The position numbers and the translations under genes are program-made. A stretch of DNA of 64,000 nt, taken from positions 6,489,766 to 6,553,765 of the forward strand of contig NZ_PTJS01000001.1 in NCBI RefSeq assembly GCF_002941025.1. Direction: 5' to 3'. Source of the DNA: Streptomyces sp. QL37. GTDB lineage: Bacteria; Actinomycetota; Actinomycetes; Streptomycetales; Streptomycetaceae. Below the pieces are notes generated by a model. The model worked only from the letters and a program-made list of their open reading frames with translations, was not told the DNA's origin and did no database searches. This document shows positions 34,876-42,543 of this stretch, in pieces. The first letter of the stretch is position 1; every line of letters begins with the position of its first letter.

Positions 34876-36114
34876 GTGAGCGAGCAGACACAGGACCCGG
34901 CAGCGGGACGACGACCGAGCGGAGTCGTGATCGTGGGCGCCGGCATGGCCGGTGTGCAGACGGCCGTGGCCCTGCGCGAACAGGGCTTCACCGGCCCGGT
35001 CACCCTGATCGGCGCCGAACCCCACCAGCCGTACGACAGGCCGCCCCTGTCCAAGGCGGTCCTCCTCGGCAAGGCGGAGGACTCCGCCTTCGACGTCGAC
35101 TTCGAGGCACTGGACATCACTCTGCGCCTGGGGCTCGACGTGACCGGTCTGCGCGCCGGGGCGCACGAGCTGGACACCCCGGAGGGACCCGTCGGCTACG
35201 ACGTGCTGGTCCTCGCCACCGGAGCCGAACCCGTCGCGCTGCCCGGTTCCGAGGGCGTGCCCGGTGTCCATCTGCTGCGCACCCTCGACGACGCCGCGCG
35301 GCTGCGGCCCGTCCTGGAGCGCCGGCACGACGTGGTCGTCGTCGGAGCGGGCTGGATCGGCGCCGAGTTCGCCACGGCGGCCCGAGCGGCCGGGTGCGCG
35401 GTCACCGTCGTGGAGGCCGCCGGCCGGCCCCTCGCGGGCACGATGCCCGCAGAGGTCGCCGAGCCGATGGCCGCCTGGTACGCGGAGAGCGGAGCCGAAC
35501 TCCTCACCGGCGCCCGGGTCGCACGCGTCGGACAGGGCGCCGTCCACCTCGCGGACGGCCGGGTGATCCCCGCCGGGGCGGTGGTCGTCGGCATCGGCGC
35601 GAGGCCCGCCACCGCGTGGCTCGCGGGCTCGGGCATCGCGCTCGGCCCCGACGGCTCGGTCACCGCGGACAGCTCGCTCCGCACGTCGCTGCCCGATGTC
35701 TACGCAGTGGGCGACTGCGCCTCCTTCCCGTCCGCCCGCTACGGGGAACGGCTGCTCGTCCACCACTGGGACAACGCGCTCCAGGGGCCGCGGACGGTCG
35801 CCGCCGCCCTCGCGGACGGTGCGCTCAGGACGTACGACCCGGTGCCCTACTTCTGGTCCGAGCAGTTCGGCCGCTTCGTGCAGTACGCCGGCCATCACGC
35901 GGGTGCGCACAGGCTGCTGTGGCGAGGCGACCCGGGGGACCCGTCCTGGACGGTCTGCTGGCTGCGGCAGGGCGTCCTGGTCGCCCTGCTGGCCGTCAAC
36001 AGGCCCCGCGACCTGGCGCAGGGGCGCAAGCTCGTCGAGGCGGGGGCGCGGATCGACCCGGCGCGGGCCGCCGACTCCTCCGTACCGCTGAAATCGACGC
36101 TGCTCCAGGGGTAG
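34876..36114 (+). CDS. FAD-dependent NAD(P)H-ferredoxin reductase-like oxidoreductase
   Basis: 412 residues. FAD-binding GVVIVGAGMAGVQTA, the motif PYDRPPLSKAVL, the NAD(P)H-binding VVVVGAGWIGAEF and the second FAD motif VYAVGDCAS are in order. The reductase C-terminal domain follows, about residues 320-412. This is the rhodocoxin/putidaredoxin-reductase family, which passes electrons from NAD(P)H to a ferredoxin and so to cytochromes P450 or dioxygenases. No ferredoxin or P450 gene is adjacent, so the partner is unknown. It diverges from thiO across a 220-bp region that holds the TPP riboswitch on the other strand. Confidence 0.9.
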   Translation: MSEQTQDPAAGRRPSGVVIVGAGMAGVQTAVALREQGFTGPVTLIGAEPHQPYDRPPLSKAVLLGKAEDSAFDVDFEALDITLRLGLDVTGLRAGAHELDTPEGPVGYDVLVLATGAEPVALPGSEGVPGVHLLRTLDDAARLRPVLERRHDVVVVGAGWIGAEFATAARAAGCAVTVVEAAGRPLAGTMPAEVAEPMAAWYAESGAELLTGARVARVGQGAVHLADGRVIPAGAVVVGIGARPATAWLAGSGIALGPDGSVTADSSLRTSLPDVYAVGDCASFPSARYGERLLVHHWDNALQGPRTVAAALADGALRTYDPVPYFWSEQFGRFVQYAGHHAGAHRLLWRGDPGDPSWTVCWLRQGVLVALLAVNRPRDLAQGRKLVEAGARIDPARAADSSVPLKSTLLQG

Positions 36115-36176
36115 GCACGGCCTCGTACGCCCGGCCCGGCTACCGACTGTCGGTCCGGGATGGCACGCTTGTCCCT

Positions 36177-36542
36177 GTGACCGAGATTGACGCAAAGATC
36201 GATGCTCTCGTCCCCGCATGGCTCCACCTTCCCGACATCGCGGAAATGCTCGATGTCGAGGTGACGCGCGTACGGCAGCTGGTCAAGGAAGGCCAGCTGA
36301 TCGCCGTACGACGTGGTGAGAACCGGGCGCTCCAGGTGCCTGCCGCCTTCATCGACGGCAACAAGGTGGTCAAGGGTCTCGCAGGGACCCTGACGCTCCT
36401 GAGGGACGACGGCTACAACGACGAAGAGATGCTGGACTGGCTCTTCACCCCCGACCCGACCCTGCCCGGCACGCCCGCGCAGGCCCTGAGCGAGAATCGC
36501 GGTACGGAGGTGAAGCGCCGGGCCCAGGCGCTCGCCGTCTGA
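36177..36542 (+). CDS. Rv2175c-like DNA-binding protein
   Basis: 121 residues from a GTG. Residues about 14-50 form a winged helix-turn-helix, LPDIAEMLDVEVTRVRQLVKEGQL, followed by VRRGENRALQVPAAFI and a helical C-terminal region with DWLFTPDPTLPGTP. This is the layout of mycobacterial Rv2175c, a DNA-binding protein that I recall as a substrate of the kinase PknL. It has the same neighbourhood logic here, since a PASTA kinase lies 4 kb away. It is followed by a 17-bp perfect hairpin. CACGCT, a poor -10, precedes it by 7 nt. Confidence 0.85.
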   Translation: MTEIDAKIDALVPAWLHLPDIAEMLDVEVTRVRQLVKEGQLIAVRRGENRALQVPAAFIDGNKVVKGLAGTLTLLRDDGYNDEEMLDWLFTPDPTLPGTPAQALSENRGTEVKRRAQALAV

Positions 36543-36556
36543 CCGGAGGACCGTGA

Positions 36557-36596
36557 GCGGGGTGCGGGCCGTGGCACATCACGGCCCGCACCCCGC
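36557..36596 (+). terminator. Perfect hairpin after the Rv2175c-like gene
   Basis: 17-nt perfect arms (GCGGGGTGCGGGCCGTG and complement) with a 6-nt loop, 14 bp after the stop. There is no T-run, as is frequent in this genus. Confidence 0.65.
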
Positions 36597-36689
36597 CGTG
36601 ACCGGTCCTGCCGGCGCGGCCATCCATCGACGTACGGCGAGTGGTCGCCGCATCAGTGATCCAACGACGCACCGACGGGGGAACTCTTC

Positions 36690-37340
36690 ATGTCCACGCC
36701 TCGCACCCAGCTTTCCGGCGCCCGGCTCTATCTGTGCACGGACGCCCGCAAGCGGCAGGGGGACCTCCCCGAGTTCCTCGACGCCGTGCTGGCGGGCGGC
36801 GTGGACATCGTGCAGCTGCGGGACAAGGGCATGGAGGCGGCCGAGGAGCTCGAACACCTCGCGGTGTTCGCCGACGCCTGCAAGCGCCACGGAGCGCTCC
36901 TCGCGGTGAACGACCGCGCCGACGTCGCCCATGCCATCGGCTCCGACGTGCTGCACCTCGGGCAGGGTGATCTGCCGGTACCGGCCGCCCGCGCCGTCAT
37001 CGGCGACGACGTGGTGATCGGCCGCTCCACCCACGCCGAGGCCGAGGTCGACGCGGCCGTCGCCGAGGCCGGCGTCGACTACTTCTGCACGGGCCCCTGC
37101 TGGCCCACCCCGACCAAGCCCGGCCGGCACGCCCCGGGCCTCGGCCTCGTGCGCTACGCCGCCTCGCTCGGCACGACGCGGCCGTGGTTCGCCATCGGCG
37201 GGATCGACGCCGGCAATCTGGACGAGGTGCTGGACGCCGGCGCCCGTCGCGTCGTCGTGGTGCGGGCGATCACCGAGGCGGCGGACCCGGCCGAGGCGGC
37301 GGCATCGCTCGCGCGACGCGTCCGGGCGCGCGCCCTCTGA
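36690..37340 (+). CDS. thiE: Thiamine-phosphate synthase
   Basis: 216 residues. Recognisable blocks are [45 protein letters not shown], the pyrophosphate loop [12 protein letters not shown] and [27 protein letters not shown]. It couples the thiazole phosphate with the pyrimidine pyrophosphate to form thiamine phosphate. It is 3 kb from thiO-thiS-thiG and on the opposite strand. I see no TPP element in the 150 bp upstream, so it may escape riboswitch control. The ATG follows GGGGGAACTC, a weak ribosome site. Confidence 0.95.
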   Translation: MSTPRTQLSGARLYLCTDARKRQGDLPEFLDAVLAGGVDIVQLRDKGMEAAEELEHLAVFADACKRHGALLAVNDRADVAHAIGSDVLHLGQGDLPVPAARAVIGDDVVIGRSTHAEAEVDAAVAEAGVDYFCTGPCWPTPTKPGRHAPGLGLVRYAASLGTTRPWFAIGGIDAGNLDEVLDAGARRVVVVRAITEAADPAEAAASLARRVRARAL

Positions 37341-37447
37341 ACCGGACGGCCTCGCACCCGGCCGGAGCGGCTGTCCGAAGGGTGGACAAAACCCACCTCA
37401 TTCCGGGCAATTCACTCGCTCTGGTTGGGGTACCGCCGGGCCCTGGT

Positions 37448-37453
37448 TAACCT
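37448..37453 (+). promoter_or_regulatory. -10 element of the metF promoter, probably leaderless
   Basis: TAACCT lies 6 nt before the metF ATG. TTGGGG (37425-37430) is 17 bp upstream and could be the -35. Confidence 0.5.
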
Positions 37454-37459
37454 CCCAGT

Positions 37460-38377
37460 ATGGCTCTTGGCACACCTTCCACCCGGACAGATCACGCGCG
37501 CACCGTGCGTGAGCTGCTCGCGACCGGCGAGACGTCGTTCTCGTTCGAGTTCTGGGCACCCAAGACGGAGAAGGGCGAACGGAACCTCTGGAACGCCCTG
37601 CGCCGGGTCGAGGCGGTGGGACCGAGCTTCGTCTCCGTGACGTACGGGGCCGGGGGTTCGACCCGCGCCGGGACGGTCCGGGCCACCCAGCGGATCGCAG
37701 CGGACTCCACGCTCACGCCCGTCGCGCACCTCACCGCCGTCGACCACTCCGTGGCCGAGCTGCGCAACATGGTCGGGCAGTACGCCGACGCCGGGATCCG
37801 CAACATCCTCGCGGTGCGCGGAGACCCGCCCGGCGACCCGATGGGCGAGTGGATCGAGCACCCGCAGGGCGTGCGGTACGCGGCGGATCTCGTCCGGCTG
37901 ATCAAGGAAGCCGGTGATTTCTGCGTCGGCGTCGCCGCCTTTCCCGAAATGCACCCTCGGTCCACCGACTGGGACACCGACATCGGTCATTTCGTCGACA
38001 AGTGCCGCGCCGGTGCCGACTACGCGATCACCCAGATGTTCTTCCACCCGGAGAGTTATCTCCAGATGCGTGACCGCGTGGTCGCCGCGGGTTGCGACAC
38101 CCCGGTCATTCCCGAGGTGATGCCGCTCACCAGCGTCAAACAGCTGGAGAGATTCGCGCAGCTCAGCAACGCTTCCCTGCCTTCCTCGCTGAAAGAGCGC
38201 ATCCTCGCCGCGAAGGACGACCCGGCGGCTGTACGCTCCATTGGCATCGAGTTCGCCACGGAGTTCTGCGCGAAACTGCTCTCCGAGGGTGTCCCGGGGC
38301 TGCACTTCATCACGCTCAACAACTCGACGGCGACACTCGAGATCTACGAGAATCTCGGACTGCACAAGCAGTCCTGA
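37460..38377 (+). CDS. metF: 5,10-methylenetetrahydrofolate reductase
   Basis: 305 residues. The enzyme signature is visible: [12 protein letters not shown] (the Glu needed for catalysis), [54 protein letters not shown] and HFITLNNST. It reduces methylenetetrahydrofolate to 5-methyltetrahydrofolate with FAD, supplying methyl groups for methionine. It is in a run of same-strand genes after thiE but has its own promoter signal. The gene for the Tyr-rich membrane protein follows by 50 bp. Confidence 0.96.
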   Translation: MALGTPSTRTDHARTVRELLATGETSFSFEFWAPKTEKGERNLWNALRRVEAVGPSFVSVTYGAGGSTRAGTVRATQRIAADSTLTPVAHLTAVDHSVAELRNMVGQYADAGIRNILAVRGDPPGDPMGEWIEHPQGVRYAADLVRLIKEAGDFCVGVAAFPEMHPRSTDWDTDIGHFVDKCRAGADYAITQMFFHPESYLQMRDRVVAAGCDTPVIPEVMPLTSVKQLERFAQLSNASLPSSLKERILAAKDDPAAVRSIGIEFATEFCAKLLSEGVPGLHFITLNNSTATLEIYENLGLHKQS

Positions 38378-38427
38378 CCGGCCGTACCCGCCACCAACCG
38401 GGGCGGTGGCCGTAGGAGGGGGCGGGC

Positions 38428-39351
38428 GTGGGCTGGACGGTCCTCTACATCGCATTCGGCATAGTGGCGTTGTGGCTGCTGGGCGAGGTGCTCCTGCAGT
38501 ACAAGGCACGCCTGCGCTGGCGACTGCTCGCCTTCGCCGGCTTCCTCGGTGTGGTGCTCGGTGTGCTGATCCCCTCCGTGCTGGTGATCGTCCTCGGGGC
38601 GATCGCCTTCGCGACAGGCCAGACGTATGTGACGCTCTCCTTCAGGCGAGGCTTCTCGACGGGGTGGGCCATCGGCGGCAGCCCGGGCGAGAGCCGCCGC
38701 CGGCGTGGGGCGCGCGGCCCGGAGAGCCGGAAGCCCACGCTCGAGGTCTCCGGCCTGGAGTACGAGGGAGACGACCGGCGGTCGGAAGCAGCCCCCGCCG
38801 CGGTCTACGCACCGGAGCCGCTGCCCGACGACACCGGGCAGTACGGCATCTACACCGACCCCGTTCCCGCGGGCCGCGAGGGCCAGGACCAGCACGGCGA
38901 ACCACACCCTCAGCACGCCGGCTACGACCCGTACAACGGCTACGGCGGGCCGGCCGGCCAGGACCTCCACGGCGGGCAGGGCGGCTACGGGGGCCAGGAC
39001 ACCCACCAGGACCAGGGCGCCTACGCGGGCCAGTACGACTACGGGACGGACCAGGCGGGCTACGCCTCCTACTCCGACCCCTACGACGGCACGGGCACCA
39101 CCACCACGGGCACCGGGCAGTACGCGGCGTACGACAGCTACGGCAGCGGCTACGACCCCTCCTACGGCGCCGGGCAGCAGCCCTCGGATCCGTACGCCGG
39201 GCAGTACACCGACACCCCGCCGGGCGGCGTCTGGGTCCCGCAGCAGCGCGAGAGCGACCAGCACCCGCCGCTGCCGCCGGAGGCGCCCGTCCAGCCCGCT
39301 CCGTACGGCAACGGATACGACACCGGCCAGAACGAGCAGTACCGCTACTGA
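38428..39351 (+). CDS. Membrane protein with Tyr/Gly/Gln-rich disordered C-terminus
   Basis: 307 residues from a GTG behind GGAGGGGGCG. Two hydrophobic segments lie in the first 70 residues (VLYIAFGIVALWLLGEVLL and FAGFLGVVLGVLIPSVLVIVLG). A short basic patch follows, GESRRRRGARG, then about 200 residues of low complexity with some two dozen tyrosines in GYGG, GQYDYG, SYGSGYDPSYG and similar contexts. The region is rich in Gly, Gln and Asp and poor in hydrophobics. No enzyme motif is visible. It resembles the Tyr-rich disordered sequences that condense in other proteins. It is transcribed behind metF. Confidence 0.75.
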   Translation: MGWTVLYIAFGIVALWLLGEVLLQYKARLRWRLLAFAGFLGVVLGVLIPSVLVIVLGAIAFATGQTYVTLSFRRGFSTGWAIGGSPGESRRRRGARGPESRKPTLEVSGLEYEGDDRRSEAAPAAVYAPEPLPDDTGQYGIYTDPVPAGREGQDQHGEPHPQHAGYDPYNGYGGPAGQDLHGGQGGYGGQDTHQDQGAYAGQYDYGTDQAGYASYSDPYDGTGTTTTGTGQYAAYDSYGSGYDPSYGAGQQPSDPYAGQYTDTPPGGVWVPQQRESDQHPPLPPEAPVQPAPYGNGYDTGQNEQYRY

Positions 39352-39359
39352 CCTACGGA

Positions 39360-39384
39360 CCGGCCGCCGCCCTCCGGCGGCCGG
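39360..39384. terminator. GC-rich hairpin between convergent genes
   Basis: CCGGCCGCCG pairs with CGGCGGCCGG over a 5-nt loop, between the stop of the Tyr-rich protein and that of the CrtI-like gene. It has no T-run and is symmetric, so it may act in both directions. Confidence 0.4.
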
Positions 39385-39405
39385 CTCCGTGCGCCGGACG
39401 CGGGC

Positions 39406-40902
39406 TCACCGCGAGCCGCGGAAGCCGTCACCCTCCACGACGAGCCCGGCCACCAGGGCGCCCGACATCCCGGCGTGGGCCGGGCCGCCGCCCGGATGCG
39501 CCCAGCCGCCCGCCAGGTACAGGCCCGGCAGCGGGGTGCGGTTACCGGAGTGCAGATACGCGCCCCCCGCCCCGGCCAGGGCGGGGGCCGGCACCGAACC
39601 GCCCTCGGCTCCCGTGCCGGCAGCGGTCTCGACCGGCGTGCGCACCTCGGCGTGGAGTATCCGCTCGCGGAGACCCGGAACGGCCTCGGCGGCCCGGCCG
39701 ATCACCACGTCCGCGAACCGCTCGCGCAACGCGGCGTCCGTCCAGTCGACCGGGCCGTGCGGCGCCACCGTCACCATCAGGGTCACCGCCTCGTGCTCCT
39801 CGTCGGGCCGGGTGGCCGGGTCGTCCGGGCGCAGCACCGTCACCGTGGGCCGCTCCGCCGTCCGGCCGCCGAACACCGCCTCCTGCTCCGCGCCAGGGTC
39901 CGCGGCGTGCACCACGGTCCGGTGCGCGGCGCCCGCCTCCCGGGCGCCGCGCAGCGACAGCAGGACGACGAAGCGGCCCGGCACCGGAGCTCCGTGCTCC
40001 CTGGCCGCCCACCCCTCCCGGACCGGCAGGAGCCCCGGCGCCGGCTGCGCGCCCAGGATCACATGATCGGCCTCCACGCCCGTGCCGTCCGCCAGCTCGA
40101 TCCCTGCCGCCCGCCCGTCCTTCTCGGTCACCCGGACCGCCTCGGCGCCGAAGACGAACTCCACCCTGCGGGCCAGACACCGCTCGTACACCGCGTCGGC
40201 CAGCGCGCGCATGCCCCCGGCGACGTACCAGGTGCCGAACGTCTCCTCCATGTACGGCAGGAGGGCCGCTGCGGCCGGGGCGCGGCGGGGGTCGAGCCCG
40301 TACGACAGGGCGTAACCGTCGAGCAGGGCCGCCAGGCGGGGGTCTGCCAGCTCCCAGGCGCCCACCTCCGCCACCGTCCCCGCCTCCCGGGCGGCGCGCA
40401 GCAGCCTGCGCCGGCGCACGGCCGGGTAGGGGTCGCGGCCCAGTGGCCGCGGGTCCTCGGGCAGCGGCTCCTCCAGCAACGGCCTGCGCGACCGGTCCCA
40501 GGCGGCCCCGGCCCTGCCCAGGAAGTCCCCCCAACGGGCCCCGGCGCCCTCACCGAGTGCGCGGTCCAGCGCGCCGACCACCCCCGCCCGCGAGGCGTTG
40601 GGCAGGGACACCGTCGTGCCGTCCGCGAAGAGATGACGGCTCGCCGGGTCGACCTGGGTGAGCGTGACGCACTGCTCCAGGCTCTCCTTGCCCGTCTTCA
40701 CGAACAGGTCGCGGTAGACCGCGGGGAGATGCAGCAGCCCGGGGCCGGTGTCGAAGACGAAACCGTCACGCGTGTACCGGCCGAGCGAGCCGCCGTAGGT
40801 CTCCGACCGCTCGTACACCGTCACCCGGTGGCCTGCCACGGAGAGCCGGGCGGCCGCCGCCATCGCGCCGGTCCCGGCGCCGATCACCGCAATTCGTGCC
40901 AT
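39406..40902 (-). CDS. CrtI-like FAD-dependent oxidoreductase
   Basis: 498 residues. The start ARIAVIGAGTGAMAAAARLSVAGHRVTVYERSE is an FAD Rossmann motif, then GLLHLPAVYRDLF and the C-terminal GLYLAGGWAHPGGGPAHAGMSGALVAG, the signature of phytoene desaturases and related carotenoid oxidases. No crtB, crtE or other carotenoid gene is adjacent, so the substrate may be another polyprenoid or isoprenoid, or the gene is a stand-alone paralogue. The ATG at 40902 fits the leaderless -10 upstream. It is convergent with the Tyr-rich protein gene. Confidence 0.85.
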   Translation of the reverse strand: MARIAVIGAGTGAMAAAARLSVAGHRVTVYERSETYGGSLGRYTRDGFVFDTGPGLLHLPAVYRDLFVKTGKESLEQCVTLTQVDPASRHLFADGTTVSLPNASRAGVVGALDRALGEGAGARWGDFLGRAGAAWDRSRRPLLEEPLPEDPRPLGRDPYPAVRRRRLLRAAREAGTVAEVGAWELADPRLAALLDGYALSYGLDPRRAPAAAALLPYMEETFGTWYVAGGMRALADAVYERCLARRVEFVFGAEAVRVTEKDGRAAGIELADGTGVEADHVILGAQPAPGLLPVREGWAAREHGAPVPGRFVVLLSLRGAREAGAAHRTVVHAADPGAEQEAVFGGRTAERPTVTVLRPDDPATRPDEEHEAVTLMVTVAPHGPVDWTDAALRERFADVVIGRAAEAVPGLRERILHAEVRTPVETAAGTGAEGGSVPAPALAGAGGAYLHSGNRTPLPGLYLAGGWAHPGGGPAHAGMSGALVAGLVVEGDGFRGSR

Positions 40903-40909
40903 GCCAGTG

Positions 40910-40915
40910 ACCCTA
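40910..40915 (-). promoter_or_regulatory. -10 element of the CrtI-like gene, probably leaderless
   Basis: TAGGGT on the minus strand, 7 nt before the ATG at 40902. It lies 19 bp from the end of the DUF4126 gene. Confidence 0.5.
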
Positions 40916-40933
40916 AGGGGTGCCACCGACAGC

Positions 40934-41551
40934 TCATTCGTGAGGCCAGTGCCTGCCCGCTCCGGACAGACGTCTCTCCTCGCGGCGCTGGGCCCTGCGG
41001 CGCAGGAACCGGCGGATCCGGGAGGCGAGGAAGACCAGTATCAGCAGGCCCAGCAGCAGCAGGACCCCGGCGACGACGGCCGCCGCGACCGGGTTGAAGA
41101 CCGCGAAGGTGATGATCCCGGCCACGCCGAGATCCTCCGCGACGCTGACCCCGATGTTGCTGAACGGTTCGGGCGAGGTGTTGACCGCCATCCTGGTGCC
41201 GGCCTTCACCAGGTGGCTCATCAGCGCGGTGGAGCCGCCCACGGCTCCCGCCGCGAGTTCCGGCAGCGACCCGCTCTCGCCCGCCAGCAGCGCCGCGACG
41301 ACCGCGCCCGCCACGGGCCGGATCACTGTGTGCGCCGTGTCCCAGGCCGAGTCCACGTACGGGATCTTGTCGGCCACCGCCTCGCACAGGAACAGCACAC
41401 CGGCGGTCACGAGCACATCGGTGCGCTGGAGGGACTCGGGCACCTCGTCCGTGAGTCCGGTCGCGCCGAATATGCCGAAGAGGAGGACCACCGCGTAGGC
41501 GTTGATCCCGCTCGCCCAGCCGCTCGTGAACACCAGGGGGAGTACGGACAC
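40934..41551 (-). CDS. DUF4126 membrane protein
   Basis: About 205 residues from the GTG that yields MSVLPLVFTSGWASGINAYAVVLLF. Several hydrophobic segments follow, with VPYVDSAWDT-like loop KIPYVDSAWD and a basic C-terminus RRFLRRRAQRREERR. The motif GWASGINAY with PYVDSAWD is what I remember of DUF4126. The function is unknown. TACGAT ends 7 nt upstream of this GTG, supporting a leaderless start. A longer frame runs further upstream but with Arg/Pro-rich, non-conserved-looking sequence. Confidence 0.75.
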   Translation of the reverse strand: MSVLPLVFTSGWASGINAYAVVLLFGIFGATGLTDEVPESLQRTDVLVTAGVLFLCEAVADKIPYVDSAWDTAHTVIRPVAGAVVAALLAGESGSLPELAAGAVGGSTALMSHLVKAGTRMAVNTSPEPFSNIGVSVAEDLGVAGIITFAVFNPVAAAVVAGVLLLLGLLILVFLASRIRRFLRRRAQRREERRLSGAGRHWPHE

Positions 41552-41558
41552 GGACGCG

Positions 41559-41564
41559 ATCGTA
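41559..41564 (-). promoter_or_regulatory. -10 element of the DUF4126 gene, probably leaderless
   Basis: TACGAT on the minus strand, 7 nt before the GTG at 41551; no convincing -35. Confidence 0.4.
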
Positions 41565-41898
41565 ACCAGTCGGGTGGACGCCCGGGTGGGCCTTGCGGCA
41601 CAGGCCTGAGTATCTCTACCTAGTGCGGGAGATGAGTAGGGATGCGGATGGGCTCCCACCTGCGCGGACGGAAGAGTGGGGACCACGGAAGGGGCGCGGC
41701 CCGGGGACCGCCGGCACGGGGCGGCGGAACTGCGCGGCACCCCGGACGTAACGGGGGCGGACGACGCGGAGCTCCGGGACCACGGGGGACAGCACGGGGT
41801 CACGGGGGAGGGCTTCGCGGCGGTACGGGGCGCCGGTCCGGCGGAATTCGGGGGGATCGAATTCCACCGGACCGGCGCTTTTCTCGTGCGGGGCCGCC
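41565..41898. other. Intergenic region with a strong plus-strand terminator and a doubtful 78-codon frame
   Basis: The 334 bp between DUF4126 and the TetR gene hold one striking element, the hairpin at 41830-41883. A plus-strand GTG frame (41676-41912) encodes 78 residues (ending AGPAEFGGIEFHRTGAFLV) but runs through the terminator and into the TetR gene on the other strand. I do not call it. The terminator implies some plus-strand transcript ends here; I cannot name one. Confidence 0.4.
41830..41883 (+). terminator. Strong intrinsic terminator with T-run
   Basis: 21-nt arms (GCGCCGGTCCGGCGGAATTCG and complement, one mismatch) around a short G-rich loop, followed by TTTTCTC on the plus strand. 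The T-run points to a plus-strand transcript, although the nearest confirmed gene there (TetR) is on the minus strand. Confidence 0.75.
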
Positions 41899-42543
41899 TC
41901 AGCGCCCGCTGACCCGGCCGTGCAGCAGCAGGGACAGCGCCGAGTGCACGTCGTCGATGGTCCGCTCGGGCTGGAACGCCTGCCAGTCGAGAGCGGCCAC
42001 CAGGACCATCCCGACCAGTGCGGCGGCCGTCAGCTGGATGTCGATCTCCTCGCTGAGCTCGCCACCCGCGACGCCCTCGCGGAGCACCTCCTCGACGACC
42101 GCCACGGCCTGCTGGCGCACCACGAGGAGGGTCGACTGCCAGGCACGGTTGGTGCGCCAGAGCTCGGCGACGTACAGCTGGGTGAAGGCCGGGTAGCGGT
42201 CGATGAAGACCAGACCGGCCCTGATCATCGCGTCCAGCGCCTCGACCCGGGTGCCGCCCTCCGCCTCCGCGGAGTCGGCGGCCGAACGCAGCGACTGCGT
42301 GAGCAGGCCGACGCCGTGCCGCAGCAGCTCCTCGAACAGCTCGGTCTTGCTCTTGAAGTTGTAGTAGACCGTGCCCTTGGCCACCCCGGCGCGTTCGGCG
42401 ATCTCGTCGACCGTCGTCGCGGAGAACCCCTTCTCCGCGATGAGGGTCACCGCCGCCTCGTAGAGTTTCTGCCGGGTGACCTGTCGGCGCGTGGTGCCAC
42501 TGCTGTCCATGCCCTTGATTCTCACAGGTCCCGGTGCGGTCAC
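41899..42543 (-). CDS. TetR-family transcriptional regulator
   Basis: 214 residues. The N-terminal helix-turn-helix is FSATTVDEIAERAGVAKGTVYYNFKSK, the classical TetR pattern, followed by a helical ligand domain of about 150 residues. The GTG start overlaps the stop of the YhgE/Pip gene (GTGA), so translation is coupled. A Met at 42510 is the alternative start. It is the last gene of an ABC-Pip-TetR operon whose promoter contains a 28-bp palindrome, the natural operator for this repressor. The inducer is unknown. Confidence 0.92.
   Translation of the reverse strand: MTAPGPVRIKGMDSSGTTRRQVTRQKLYEAAVTLIAEKGFSATTVDEIAERAGVAKGTVYYNFKSKTELFEELLRHGVGLLTQSLRSAADSAEAEGGTRVEALDAMIRAGLVFIDRYPAFTQLYVAELWRTNRAWQSTLLVVRQQAVAVVEEVLREGVAGGELSEEIDIQLTAAALVGMVLVAALDWQAFQPERTIDDVHSALSLLLHGRVSGR

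Noticed and set aside
34806..36542. 578-codon plus-strand frame ending in the Rv2175c-like protein
   Set aside because: Only the last 121 codons carry the winged-helix protein. The rest is a shifted frame of the reductase gene, Arg-rich and without motifs.
41676..41912. 78-codon plus-strand frame upstream of the TetR gene
   Set aside because: It runs through a strong terminator and into the opposite-strand gene, has no good ribosome site, and I know no homologue. Kept only as part of the intergenic note.
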